Source of the DNA: Phycisphaerae bacterium
GTDB taxonomy: Bacteria; Planctomycetota; Phycisphaerae; Sedimentisphaerales; Anaerobacaceae
NCBI GenBank assembly: GCA_012744475.1
Contig: JAAYBV010000065.1
Coordinates: 1 to 46,186, forward strand
Direction: 5' to 3'
Length of the DNA: 46,186 nt
Every line of letters starts with the position of its first letter. The first letter of the stretch is position 1. The notes beneath the pieces are model-generated. The model did not search any database, was not told where the DNA came from, and saw only the letters and a list, made by a program, of their open reading frames with translations. The position numbers and the translations under genes are program-made. This document shows, piece by piece, positions 32,392 through 41,455 of this stretch.

Positions 32392-33458
32392 TGGCCGGTG
32401 CATTGACCAAATACTCGTTCATCAACGCCAAGCTGCGGGCGCGGATCAGCCAGATCCTTCCGGATGAGGTCTTCGGGCAGTTGGCGCAATCGGCGTCTGT
32501 GGACGCAGCTCTGGCTCTGCTGCGCGACACGCCGTTTGCGCCCCTGGAGGAGGTCTACAACAGCACCGGCGATCTCCGGCTGGCGGAGATCGAGCTGCTC
32601 AAGAGCGAGATCGAGCTGTACCGGAACATTCATCGGTACCTCCATGAGAGTTCCCGGCGTCTGGTCGATGTGCTGCTGAGCCAGTTCGAGATCGACAACC
32701 TCAAGAACGCCATACGAATCTACTTCGACCGCAAGGTTCGCGGGCACGTCGACGAATCGGCGGCGCACTACATCCTGTACGAGCCGATCCTCCGTTCGAT
32801 TCCAATGGACATCATCGTCAACGCACGGAGTTTCGACGAGATCGCCGGAGTGTGCCAGGGGACGCCGTACAAGGCGATCATCGAGAAGTACGGCGCGGTG
32901 GTGGAATCGGAAGGCTCGCTGTTTCGCCTGGAGGTGGCGTTCGACCAACTGTACTATGCGGACCTTATCGACGCCATCAACAAACTGGATCGGGTGGACC
33001 GCGAGGTCGCCATCCGCCTGATCGGGGTCGAGATCGACCTCCAGAACATCAGTTGGATCATTCGCTTCAAGAAGTTTTACGACCTTCCCCTCGACGCGGT
33101 CGTGGCAGCGCTGATTCCCGGAGGCTTCCACCTGAACCGCGCGACGATCGACGAGCTGTATCAGGCACAGAACGTCACCAGCGTGCTCCAGAAATTCGTG
33201 GGGGGCGCCCACCCGGGCCTGTCGGCTCTTCTGGCGTCGCAGGCTTCGGACAGCACGTCGCGTCTGATGCTGATCCGACGCATCCTGGAGGAAATCCAGC
33301 GGCATGAGGTTCAGCGCATTCTGGCGGGCTACCCGTTCACCATCGGCATCATCCTGGCCTACTTCATCCTGAAAGCGGACGAACTGAAGAGAATCCGCAT
33401 GATCCTGAACGCCAAACAACTCGGCCGGCCCCTGGAACGCATCGAGAACATGCTATGA
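32391..33458 (+). CDS. ntpC: V/A-type ATPase subunit C (rotor-stalk socket)
   Basis: A 355-aa subunit C (AC39/d type), the funnel-shaped socket that connects the central shaft to the membrane rotor ring. Typical features: KYSFINAKLRARISQILPDE at the N-terminus, repeated three-fold helical units (EIELLKSEIELYRNIHRYLH, LRSIPMDIIVNARSFDEIAG, IGVEIDLQNISWIIRFKKFY), and a C-terminal ILAYFILKADELKRIRMILNAK. The start ATG 32391 overlaps the subunit H stop. The stop overlaps the subunit I start by four bases. Its second place in the operon is unlike the Thermus order. Confidence 0.9.
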   Translation: MAGALTKYSFINAKLRARISQILPDEVFGQLAQSASVDAALALLRDTPFAPLEEVYNSTGDLRLAEIELLKSEIELYRNIHRYLHESSRRLVDVLLSQFEIDNLKNAIRIYFDRKVRGHVDESAAHYILYEPILRSIPMDIIVNARSFDEIAGVCQGTPYKAIIEKYGAVVESEGSLFRLEVAFDQLYYADLIDAINKLDRVDREVAIRLIGVEIDLQNISWIIRFKKFYDLPLDAVVAALIPGGFHLNRATIDELYQAQNVTSVLQKFVGGAHPGLSALLASQASDSTSRLMLIRRILEEIQRHEVQRILAGYPFTIGIILAYFILKADELKRIRMILNAKQLGRPLERIENML

Positions 33459-35476
33459 TTCTCACGACGGCGATGACACAACTTTTTGCGGTGGTTCTGC
33501 GCCGGGATAAGGAGCGGGTGACCGAGACGCTCCTTCGCGAGGGGGTCATGCAGTTCCTCAGCACGTCGGAGTTGGACATCGAGCCCCGGCACAACCAGTC
33601 CGGCGCGGCGCCGGACGCGTCCCTGGCAGAACTGTCCGACATGAGGAAACGGATCGAGGGCATCCTCCACACGGTCGGCACGATTCCGTCGGCGCCCCAG
33701 GAGACCGACCTCCAGAATCGCGCCCCGGTCAATCTGGCCAAGGAGGCCGAGCGTCTGGACCGGATCGACGGAGAGCGCGAGAGCATCCGGGAACGGCAAC
33801 GTTCCCTTCAGCAGGAGATCCTGAAACTCGAAGACCTCCGACGCCAAGTGAACCTCTACGGCGTCGATCTGGGCAAGCTCCAGGCGCCGGCGCGGCAGTC
33901 CATGCTGGCCATGCAGACGGGAAGACTCCCTGCCTCCAACGCCAAGCGCTTCGAGGAATCCCTCAAAGGCCTGCCCGCGCTGCACATGGCGCTGGCACAG
34001 CAGGACGGCATGGTCCACTACCTGCTGTTGTCGATGAAACGCGACCAGGAGCCCATCGAACGAATCCTCTCGAGTGTGGGGTGGACCAAGGTCGAGATGT
34101 CGCAGGAGGTGCTCTCGGCCCGCAAGAATCTGTCGGGTGACCTGACGGCCAAGCTCCAGGCGCTCACGGAGGAGCAGAAGAAGCTCCAGGACCGCGTCAC
34201 CGATCTGATCCGCCAGGAAGAGCCGCACCTGAAGGACTTGTGGGTCCGGCTGCGGATTCAGGAGCTGTGCGCGAAGATTCAGGCCAGCTTCCAGTCGTCG
34301 TCGCGCACGGTCATCTTCGCCGGGTGGCTGGCCTCGTCGATGAAAGAGCGGCTCAGCGCGAAGATCGCCGAGGCCTGCGAGGGCCGCTGCTACCTCGAAT
34401 GGCACGACGCGGACAGCGACGAGACCATCGCCTCCGAGGTGCCGGTCCAGTTCAACAACCCCAAGGTGCTCGCTCCGTTCCAGATGCTGGTGAGCAATTT
34501 TGGCATCCCACAGTACGGGACAATCGACCCGACTCCGTTCGTGATGCCGATCTACCTGATCATGTTCGGGCTGATGTTTGCCGACGCCGGACAGGGCCTG
34601 GTGCTGACACTGATCGGGGCCCTCAGCGCATACCTGACGCGCAACAACCAGGCCAAGCGCGGCACGTACCACCTCTCGTGGCTCATTGCGTGGTGCGGGC
34701 TCTCGGCCATCGTCTTCGGCGTGCTGTTCGGATCGTACTTCGGAAAGGCGCTGTTTGAGCCGCTGTGGTTCGACTTCCACGGGATCGTCGCCGGCCACCC
34801 GGAGACCGGCTCCGTCATCCGCGACGTCTACGACATCCTGTCGATCACCATCTACTTCGGCATCACCGTCATCGTGTTGGGCCTGTTGTTCAACTGGTTC
34901 AATCTGATCCGCACCCGCCGATGGGTGGAGCTGGTCTTCGACAAAGGCGGCATCCTGGGCGGATGGATCTATGGCGGAGGCGTGTACATCGCCTCCTACA
35001 TGGTCGATCACGGCTACAAGGAATTCCCTTCGGGCAACACGGTGTTCCTGCTGGTGGGTCTGCCGGCCCTGCTGCTGCTGATCAAGGAGCCGTACCATCA
35101 TTTCGCCCACGGCAAGGCGCACGCCGAGAAGGCGGGCAATCCGATCTTCCTGGTGCTGACCTTCCTGATGGAGTGGATCGTGGAGCTGCTCGAGATCTTC
35201 AGCGGCTATCTGTCCAACACGCTGTCGTTCATGCGAGTGGCCGGTCTGGGCATCGCGCACGTGTGCCTGATGATCTCCTTCTTCACGCTGGCGGGCATGA
35301 CCAGCGGCGTCTTCTCCGTCCTGATTCTCATCATTGGGAACATCCTGGTGATCGGCCTGGAGGGTCTCTCGGCCGCGATCCAGGCTTTGAGGCTCAATTA
35401 CTACGAGTTCTTCACGAAGTTCTTCCATGGGACCGGGAAGCTGTACACTCCGATCTCGCTGGACAGCGAGCCATAG
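33455..35476 (+). CDS. ntpI: V/A-type ATPase subunit I (membrane ion channel, a-subunit)
   Basis: A 673-aa subunit I. The N-terminal half (residues 1-340) is a soluble coiled-coil arm that holds the peripheral stalks. The C-terminal half has about seven to eight membrane helices (from PTPFVMPIYLIMFGLMFADAGQGL near 353 onward). The channel arginine is Arg594 in NTLSFMRVAGLGIAHV, facing the rotor Glu as in other a-subunits. It follows the GTYHLSWLIAWCGLSAIVFGVLFGS helix and the ILLNWF-type loop. Overlaps subunit C by four bases; 83 bases separate it from subunit K. Confidence 0.93.
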   Translation: MILTTAMTQLFAVVLRRDKERVTETLLREGVMQFLSTSELDIEPRHNQSGAAPDASLAELSDMRKRIEGILHTVGTIPSAPQETDLQNRAPVNLAKEAERLDRIDGERESIRERQRSLQQEILKLEDLRRQVNLYGVDLGKLQAPARQSMLAMQTGRLPASNAKRFEESLKGLPALHMALAQQDGMVHYLLLSMKRDQEPIERILSSVGWTKVEMSQEVLSARKNLSGDLTAKLQALTEEQKKLQDRVTDLIRQEEPHLKDLWVRLRIQELCAKIQASFQSSSRTVIFAGWLASSMKERLSAKIAEACEGRCYLEWHDADSDETIASEVPVQFNNPKVLAPFQMLVSNFGIPQYGTIDPTPFVMPIYLIMFGLMFADAGQGLVLTLIGALSAYLTRNNQAKRGTYHLSWLIAWCGLSAIVFGVLFGSYFGKALFEPLWFDFHGIVAGHPETGSVIRDVYDILSITIYFGITVIVLGLLFNWFNLIRTRRWVELVFDKGGILGGWIYGGGVYIASYMVDHGYKEFPSGNTVFLLVGLPALLLLIKEPYHHFAHGKAHAEKAGNPIFLVLTFLMEWIVELLEIFSGYLSNTLSFMRVAGLGIAHVCLMISFFTLAGMTSGVFSVLILIIGNILVIGLEGLSAAIQALRLNYYEFFTKFFHGTGKLYTPISLDSEP

Positions 35477-35559
35477 ATCGAGAAGAAAACGCATCGTCAC
35501 ATGCCTGGACAGGCCCGTTCAGGCAGGTTGCAGCGAAAGACAAGAAAGGATGAAACGCA

Positions 35560-35937
35560 ATGGATGAGCCGGTACGCAAACTGAAAACCACGATCACGCA
35601 AAGCCTGATTGCCCTCATGACCGTCCTGGCGATTGTCGGGACGCTGTTCTGCTCGAACGCCCTGGCCGCCGAGGCCCCCGACAGCACAACGGTGCAGCCG
35701 GAGACCACGCCGGAGTCGGCTGGAGTCATGAAGTTCGGTCTGCTCGCGGCGGCCGTCGCCTTCGGTCTGGGCGCCATCGGCGCCGGCTTCGCCATCTCCC
35801 ACGTCGGCGCCGCCGCCATGGGCGCCGTCGCGGAGAAGCCCCAGATCGCCGGGCAGGCACTGATCTTCGTGGCTCTGGCAGAGGGCATCGTCGTGTTCGG
35901 ATTCATCACCGCCCTGATGATTCTCGGGAAGCTGTAG
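35560..35937 (+). CDS. ntpK: V/A-type ATPase subunit K (proteolipid rotor ring)
   Basis: A 125-aa ring subunit. Residues 12-36 are a signal-peptide-like segment (SLIALMTVLAIVGTLFCSNALA) with a possible cut before Ala37; then a polar linker and a two-helix hairpin: helix 1 about 57-90 (GLGAIGAGFAISHVGAAAMGA), loop AEKPQ, helix 2 about 96-123. Glu108 in VALAEGIVVFG is the ion-carrying carboxylate. The hairpin is the 8-kDa type, not the doubled 16-kDa type of many V-ATPases. Glu108 is followed by Gly instead of Ser/Thr and no Gln sits in the helix-1 site, which suggests protons rather than sodium (inference). AAAGGA upstream of ATG 35560. Confidence 0.9.
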   Translation: MDEPVRKLKTTITQSLIALMTVLAIVGTLFCSNALAAEAPDSTTVQPETTPESAGVMKFGLLAAAVAFGLGAIGAGFAISHVGAAAMGAVAEKPQIAGQALIFVALAEGIVVFGFITALMILGKL

Positions 35938-35944
35938 CGACACC

Positions 35945-36250
35945 ATGAAGTACTCGATCATAGGCGATGAAGATACCGTCCTGGGTTTCGGCGTCGTGGG
36001 CGTCGCGGGCAGAGTGGCCACCAACGCCGAAGAGGCCCAGCGGGCCTTCCAGGATCTCCTGGGCGACAAGGAGACGAGTATCATCATCATCACCGAGCGC
36101 GTGGCGGAGATGATCCGATCGATCGTGGACCGGTATGTGTTCACCGAGAGCTTTCCACTGATCGTCGAGATTCCGGACCGCCACGGTCCGGTGCCGGGAC
36201 GGCCCGGAATCAAAGAAATGGTCAACACCGCGATAGGACTGAAGATATGA
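35945..36250 (+). CDS. V/A-type ATPase subunit F (central shaft)
   Basis: A 101-aa Rossmann-like subunit F, which binds subunit D in the rotating shaft. It starts KYSIIGDEDTVLGFGVVGV, continues with SIIIITERVAEMIR, and ends PLIVEIPDRHGPVPGRPGIKEMVNTAIGLKI, matching the family nearly throughout. It begins seven bases after the subunit K stop. Confidence 0.93.
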   Translation: MKYSIIGDEDTVLGFGVVGVAGRVATNAEEAQRAFQDLLGDKETSIIIITERVAEMIRSIVDRYVFTESFPLIVEIPDRHGPVPGRPGIKEMVNTAIGLKI

Positions 36251-36319
36251 CCGGCAGATCGCGATTCGTGCGTCTCGACCACCGCCAGGAAGGCCCATGC
36301 CTACGAAGGGACCGTGCTG

Positions 36320-36967
36320 ATGAAGCCCGTTGAGCAGGGAAAAGCGGCTCTGATTTCCGGCATCGAAGCGGACGCCCGCGCCGAAGAGCAACGGCTCCTG
36401 GCGGACGCGCAGGCGCAGGCGGCCGAGAAGAAGAAGTACGCCCAGCAGAAGATCGACGGTATCCTGGACGAGGCCCGGAGCAAGGCGGCCGAGCAGGCCG
36501 AGTCAATCAAACGAAAGGCGATCTCAGGCGTAGAGCTGGAGATCAAGCGGCGCAACCTCCAGGTGCGCGACGCGCTGATCCAGGAGCTCATGGACCGCGT
36601 CGAGAAGAGGCTTGCCGCGATGATCGACGGGCCGGACTACAGAACGGTCCTGACGAGCTGGATCGTCGAGGCCGCTATCGGACTCGACGCCGAGACCGCG
36701 ACGGTCAATGCCTCCGAACGGGAACGGCCTCTGATCGATGCGGCCATGCTCGACCAGGCCCGGCAGGCCGTGCTGTCGAAGACCGGAAAGCACGTGACGC
36801 TGACCCTGTCCGATGCACCACCCCTGAAGGGCCAGGGCGTAGTCTTGACGAGCCGGGACGGACGTATGGCGTTCAACAACCAGGTCCGCACGAGAATGCT
36901 GCGAAAGCAGCGTCAGATGCGCAGACTGATCTATGACGGGCTGTTCGCAAGCCCGCGAGAAGAGTGA
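36320..36967 (+). CDS. ntpE: V/A-type ATPase subunit E (peripheral stalk)
   Basis: A 215-aa subunit E. Residues 1-90 are a long charged helix rich in Ala, Glu, Lys and Gln (EADARAEEQRLLADAQAQAA) for the coiled coil with subunit H; residues about 95-215 form the globular head that grips the catalytic crown (QVRDALIQELMDRVEKRL, GQGVVLTSRDGRMAFNNQVRTRM). ATG 36320 was chosen because CGAAGGG lies at good distance; GTG 36314 is too close to it. The stop is two bases before subunit A's ATG. Confidence 0.9.
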   Translation: MKPVEQGKAALISGIEADARAEEQRLLADAQAQAAEKKKYAQQKIDGILDEARSKAAEQAESIKRKAISGVELEIKRRNLQVRDALIQELMDRVEKRLAAMIDGPDYRTVLTSWIVEAAIGLDAETATVNASERERPLIDAAMLDQARQAVLSKTGKHVTLTLSDAPPLKGQGVVLTSRDGRMAFNNQVRTRMLRKQRQMRRLIYDGLFASPREE

Positions 36968-36969
36968 GT

Positions 36970-38742
36970 ATGATTGACAGAATCATAGGACGGGTCAAGC
37001 GGGTCAACGGCCCGGTCATCGAGGTCATGGGCATCACCGACGCGGAGATGTTCGAACTGGTCCGCGTCGGGGAGGCGAACCTCATCGGCGAGTTGATCAA
37101 GCTCGAGAAAGACAGCGCCATCGTCCAGGTCTACGAAGACACGACGGGCATCGCGCCGCACGACCCGGTCTACGGCGCCGGCATGCAACTGTCGGTCGAG
37201 CTGGGGCCGGGCATGATCGGCACCATCTACGACGGGATACAGCGACCGCTCGAAGCGATTCGCGCGATCTCCGAGATCTTCATCCAGCGCGGCATCTCCG
37301 TTCCTTCTCTCGATCGAAAAAAGAAGTGGCATTTCGTCCCGACCGCCAGGGCCGGCGACCGCCTGGCGGGTGGCACGATCCTCGGCACGGTCCAGGAAAC
37401 ACCCAATCTCCTGCACCGGATTCTCGTGCCGCCGACCGACCAGGGAGTTCTCGAGTCTATCGTGCCGGAAGGCGACTACACGGTCGAGGAAACGATCGCG
37501 GTCCTGAAGACGGACGAGGGGAAGACCAAGGACCTGTTCCTCATGCAGCGCTGGCCGATTCGGGTTCAGCGTCCGACCAGCAAGCGCTTGCCCCTGGAAA
37601 CCCCGCTGATTACCGGCCAGCGGGTGATCGACGCCCTGTTCCCGGTGGCCAAAGGGGGCACCGTCTCGATTCCCGGCGGCTTCGGCACGGGCAAGACCAT
37701 GACGCAACAGGCGGTCGCGAAATGGTGCGACGCGGACCTGATCGTCTACATCGGCTGCGGCGAGCGAGGCAACGAAATCACCGATGTCCTGATGGAGTTC
37801 CCCGAGCTGATCGACCCGCGAACCGGCCGGTCGCTCATGGAGCGGACGATCCTGATCGCCAACACGTCGAACATGCCCGTCTCGGCGCGCGAGGCCAGCA
37901 TCTACACGGGCATCACGATGGCCGAGTACTTCCGCGACCAGGGCTACCACGTCGCGATCATGGCCGATTCGACCTCGCGGTGGGCCGAGGCCCTTCGCGA
38001 GCTGTCGGGGCGCATGGAAGAGATGCCGGCCGAGGAAGGGTTCCCCGCCTATCTGCCGACCAAGATCGCCGAGTTCTACGAGCGGGCCGGCTCGATGGAG
38101 GCCCTCTGCGGACGGAACGGCTCGGTGTCGATCATCGGCGCCGTGTCCCCTCCCGGCGGCGATTTCTCCGAGCCGGTCACCCAGCACACCAAGCGGTTCA
38201 TCCGATGCTTCTGGGCTCTCGACCGGCACCTGGCCAACGCGCGGCATTACCCGGCCATCTCGTGGCTGGACAGCTACAGCGAGTACCTCAGCGGCATGAC
38301 CGGCTGGTGGGAACAGGAGGTCGGCCCGCAGTGGTTCGCCGACCGAACCGAGATCATGGAGCTGCTGCACCGCGAGGTGCGCCTCCAGCAGGTGGTCAAG
38401 CTGGTCGGCCCGGACGCGCTGCCCGACACGCAGCGGTTCATCCTGGAGGTCTGCACCCTGTTCAAGAACGCCTTCCTTCAGCAGAACGCCTACGACCAGA
38501 TCGACGCGTATTCGACCGTGCAGAAGCAGGCCAAGATGATGCACATCATCGCCCTGTACTGGCAGCGCGGCTCCGAGGCGCTCAAGAACGGCGCGACGTT
38601 GATGCAGCTCAAGAAGATGAAAGTGTATCAGGACATCATCAAGATGAAGTTCTCCGTACCGAACGACGATCTCTCCGGCCTGGACAAGATCGAAGCGCGC
38701 CTGGAGCGTGCGATGGATCAGATGGAGGCCCTGCATGCCTGA
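36970..38742 (+). CDS. ntpA: V/A-type ATPase catalytic subunit A
   Basis: A 590-aa catalytic subunit. N-terminal beta-barrel ([16 protein letters not shown]), the non-homologous bulge region of A subunits (about 110-190), Walker A GGFGTGKT (236-243), [13 protein letters not shown] with the catalytic Glu, [14 protein letters not shown], and [17 protein letters not shown]. The C-terminal helical domain is complete. It starts at ATG 36970, or at GTG 36964 which overlaps the subunit E stop. Its stop overlaps subunit B by eight bases. Confidence 0.96.
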   Translation: MIDRIIGRVKRVNGPVIEVMGITDAEMFELVRVGEANLIGELIKLEKDSAIVQVYEDTTGIAPHDPVYGAGMQLSVELGPGMIGTIYDGIQRPLEAIRAISEIFIQRGISVPSLDRKKKWHFVPTARAGDRLAGGTILGTVQETPNLLHRILVPPTDQGVLESIVPEGDYTVEETIAVLKTDEGKTKDLFLMQRWPIRVQRPTSKRLPLETPLITGQRVIDALFPVAKGGTVSIPGGFGTGKTMTQQAVAKWCDADLIVYIGCGERGNEITDVLMEFPELIDPRTGRSLMERTILIANTSNMPVSAREASIYTGITMAEYFRDQGYHVAIMADSTSRWAEALRELSGRMEEMPAEEGFPAYLPTKIAEFYERAGSMEALCGRNGSVSIIGAVSPPGGDFSEPVTQHTKRFIRCFWALDRHLANARHYPAISWLDSYSEYLSGMTGWWEQEVGPQWFADRTEIMELLHREVRLQQVVKLVGPDALPDTQRFILEVCTLFKNAFLQQNAYDQIDAYSTVQKQAKMMHIIALYWQRGSEALKNGATLMQLKKMKVYQDIIKMKFSVPNDDLSGLDKIEARLERAMDQMEALHA

Positions 38743-40135
38743 CGCCAAGAACAGCCGCCTGTTGTCCGGCCGTGAGTACGTCGGCGTCGACAAGATCGAC
38801 GGCCCGCTTATCTTCATCCGCAAGACCCATCCGGTGGGCTACCGGGAACTGATCGAGTGCGTGGACAAAGACGGACACGTGCGGCTGGGCATCGTCCTCG
38901 AATCGTCCACCACCGCCGTGGTGGCCCAGGTGTTCGAAGGAACCTCCGGATTGACCCTGCCCGGGACGCGCGTCCGCTTCTCGGGCGAGCCGCTGACCCT
39001 CTCTGTCTCGAAAGAGATGCTCGGGCGGGTCTTCGACGGACTCGGCCGGCCCATCGACGGCGGCCCCGCCCAGCGCAGCGACGTCGAGCAGGACGTCAAC
39101 GGCATGGCAATCAACCCCACGTCACGGCAATACCCGCGCGATTTCGTGCAGACCGGCATCTCCGCCATCGACGGCATGAACACGCTGATCCGGGGCCAGA
39201 AGCTGCCCATCTTCTCGGGCAACGGGCTGCCGCACAACGAATTGGCCGCCCAGATCGCCCGGCAGGCCAAGATCCGCGGCACCGCCACGGAATTCGCGGT
39301 GGTGTTCGCGGCGATGGGCGTCAAGCACGACGTCGCACAGTTCTTCGTTCGCTCGTTCGAGGAGAGCGGCGTGCTCGACAACGTGGCGCTGTTTCTGTCG
39401 CTGGCCGACGATCCGTCCATCGAGCGGCTGATCACGCCGAGGACGGCGCTGACCCTGGCCGAACACCTGGCCTTCACCGAGGACATGCACGTGCTGGTCA
39501 TCATGACCGACATGACCAACTACTGCGAATCGCTGCGCGAAATCTCCACGATCCGAGGCGAAATACCCTCTCGGAAGGGTTATCCCGGCTACTTGTACTC
39601 GGACCTGGCGGAGCTGTACGAACGCTCGGGCATGATCAAGGGGCGCAAGGGCTCCATCACCCTGCTGCCGATCCTGACGATGCCGAACGACGACATCAGC
39701 CATCCGGTCCCCGACCTGACGGGATACATCACCGAAGGCCAGATCGTCTTCGAGCGGGAGATGGACGGCCGCGGGATCTATCCGCCGGTGGCGGGATTGC
39801 CTTCGCTGAGCCGCCTGATGAAAGACGGCATCGGGGAAGGCATGACGCGCGAGGACCATCCGCACCTGGCCAGCCAGCTCTTTGCGGCCTACAGCTACGT
39901 CAAGGACGTCCGCAACCTCGCTTCGGTCATCGGCGAAGAGGAGCTGACCCCGCTCGACCACAACTATCTGGAATTCGGCAAACTCTTCGAGCAGAAGTTC
40001 GTTTCTCAGCGTAAGGATGAGGATCGCAGCATCGAGCAGACCCTCGATCTGGGCTGGGAGGTGCTGCGGACGCTGCCCGTCGAAGAGCTGCACCGCGTCA
40101 CCGACGAAGAGATTGAGAAGTATTATGGAGGTTAG
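38735..40135 (+). CDS. ntpB: V/A-type ATPase regulatory subunit B
   Basis: A 466-aa non-catalytic subunit that alternates with A in the hexameric head. Shows the B-subunit core: [42 protein letters not shown] in place of a P-loop, [27 protein letters not shown], and [25 protein letters not shown] 38735 has GGAGG six bases upstream; the frame opens earlier inside subunit A and is not family-like. A 136-base gap containing a dispersed repeat follows, the only large gap in the operon besides I-K. Confidence 0.96.
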   Translation: MPDAKNSRLLSGREYVGVDKIDGPLIFIRKTHPVGYRELIECVDKDGHVRLGIVLESSTTAVVAQVFEGTSGLTLPGTRVRFSGEPLTLSVSKEMLGRVFDGLGRPIDGGPAQRSDVEQDVNGMAINPTSRQYPRDFVQTGISAIDGMNTLIRGQKLPIFSGNGLPHNELAAQIARQAKIRGTATEFAVVFAAMGVKHDVAQFFVRSFEESGVLDNVALFLSLADDPSIERLITPRTALTLAEHLAFTEDMHVLVIMTDMTNYCESLREISTIRGEIPSRKGYPGYLYSDLAELYERSGMIKGRKGSITLLPILTMPNDDISHPVPDLTGYITEGQIVFEREMDGRGIYPPVAGLPSLSRLMKDGIGEGMTREDHPHLASQLFAAYSYVKDVRNLASVIGEEELTPLDHNYLEFGKLFEQKFVSQRKDEDRSIEQTLDLGWEVLRTLPVEELHRVTDEEIEKYYGG

Positions 40136-40202
40136 AATCGAATACCGGAACGCAGAAAGCAGAACTGTGGGATCGTCTTCGGCGAGAGCATCGAACAGCA
40201 TT

Positions 40203-40265
40203 CGCGAAGCGAACACCGCGATTTTGATCTTTCCATTCTGGTTTTTGAATCTGAATGCGAAGCAT
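40203..40265. repeat. A/T-rich dispersed repeat inside the V-ATPase operon
   Basis: A/T-rich stretch between subunits B and D. GATTTTGATCTTTCCATT (40220-40237) closely matches the right arm of the hisC-hisB repeat (GATTCTTGATCTTTGCATT, 7910-7928). It interrupts otherwise tightly packed genes. No ribosome site for subunit D is visible just after it. Confidence 0.45.
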
Positions 40266-40271
40266 TAGATC

Positions 40272-40922
40272 ATGGCCCAATTGACCTACGCACCGACGAA
40301 GACGAACCTGCTGCGGTTGCGAAGCGACCTGAGCTTCGCCCAGCAGGGATATGAACTGCTCGACCAGAAGCGGAACATCCTGATCGTCGAACTGCTGGCG
40401 CTGCTGGATCAGACGGTCGACTTTCAGAGCCGCGTGGAGAAGGCCCTGGAGAAGGCCTACGAAGCCCTGGAGGAGGCCATCCTCGACATGGGCAAACTGA
40501 AGGTCCAGTACCTTACGGGCGCCGCGCACATCACGACGGACATCACGGTCCGTTCGCGAAGAGTCATGGGCGTGAGTCTTCCCGTAATCGAGACGCAGTT
40601 CACCGAATACCCGCCGTACTACAGCCTCATGGGCAACAGCTTCTGGATCGACAGCGCGCTGTCGTTCTTCAAGGAGGTGCTCCAACTGCTCGGCAAGCTC
40701 GCAGAGCTGAAGATTTCCGTTCTGCGGCTGGCCAACGAGGTCAAGAAGACCATTCGCAAGGTCAATGCCCTCGAGAAGATCGCCATTCCCGACCTCAAAG
40801 AGACCGTGCACTATATCGAGAGCCGGCTCGAAGAGAATGAACGGGATATGTTCGTGCTCATGAAGATGGTCAAGGAAAACCTGGAGAGAAAAAAGGCAGC
40901 AGCCGACGGAGGCCTCGAGTGA
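40272..40922 (+). CDS. ntpD: V/A-type ATPase subunit D (central shaft)
   Basis: A 216-aa subunit D, the coiled-coil axle that turns inside the A3B3 head. It begins with the family phrase YAPTKTNLLRLRSDLSFAQQGYELLDQKRNIL, has the mid region VMGVSLPVIETQF, and ends with a second long helix (IRKVNALEKIAIPDLKETVHYIESRLEENERD). N- and C-terminal helices pair in the shaft. Last ATPase subunit; its TGA overlaps the GTG of the stress-protein gene. Confidence 0.95.
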   Translation: MAQLTYAPTKTNLLRLRSDLSFAQQGYELLDQKRNILIVELLALLDQTVDFQSRVEKALEKAYEALEEAILDMGKLKVQYLTGAAHITTDITVRSRRVMGVSLPVIETQFTEYPPYYSLMGNSFWIDSALSFFKEVLQLLGKLAELKISVLRLANEVKKTIRKVNALEKIAIPDLKETVHYIESRLEENERDMFVLMKMVKENLERKKAAADGGLE

Positions 40923-41404
40923 GTACCCCAAGAAAGATCCTCGTCTATGTTGATGGGACCGAACAATCGATCACGGCCGCTCAGTATGCGATCTGCATGG
41001 CCTCCTACTTCAAGGCCGATCTGATCGCGCTGTACGTGATCAACACCAAGGCCATGGAAGACCTGCTCAAGGCCCGGATCTTCCTCCAGGACGAGCAAAT
41101 CGAGTACGAACACGACATGGAAGCCGATGCCCAACGGTATCTGAACTATGTCAACGAACTGGCCATCAAGAAAGGCGTTTCCCTGATCCAGAGGAGCAGT
41201 CGTGGGAGCGTCCACAAGGAAATCGTGAATCTGGTCGACGAACAGAACGTGGACCTTCTGGTCATCGGCGAGCTGGCCCGGATTCGAAGCCGGCGCGACG
41301 AGCTGTACGACGAGACCGAGCGCGCCATGCGAATGGTCTCGTGCTCGGTGCTGATCGCCAAGGATGAAGACAAGGTCTGGCAAATGTACGAATCGCTGGT
41401 CTGA
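40919..41404 (+). CDS. universal stress protein (UspA family) coupled to the V-ATPase operon
   Basis: A 161-aa Usp-domain protein: KILVYVDGTEQSITAAQYAICMA at the N-terminus, a mid segment with VSLIQRSSRGSVHKEIVNL, and VDLLVIGELARIRSRRDEL. The ATP-binding pattern G-x2-G-x9-G-S/T of many Usp proteins is absent (GELARIRSRRDELYDETERA instead), so it probably belongs to the class that does not bind ATP. GTG start overlapping the subunit D stop by four bases, so it is translated with the ATPase. A role in tuning the ATPase or in a stress response is inferred from the coupling. Confidence 0.85.
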   Translation: MSTPRKILVYVDGTEQSITAAQYAICMASYFKADLIALYVINTKAMEDLLKARIFLQDEQIEYEHDMEADAQRYLNYVNELAIKKGVSLIQRSSRGSVHKEIVNLVDEQNVDLLVIGELARIRSRRDELYDETERAMRMVSCSVLIAKDEDKVWQMYESLV

Positions 41405-41455
41405 TACGGCGATGGGTGTTGTGGGATCCCACAAGGTATTCAGGAGAAGCAGGGC

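Noticed and set aside
33359-35500. A 713-codon minus-strand frame opposite ATPase subunit I
   Set aside because: Gln/His/Asp/Arg-rich shadow of a clear membrane subunit.
36931-38823. A 630-codon minus-strand frame opposite ATPase subunit A
   Set aside because: Antisense shadow of a highly conserved catalytic subunit.
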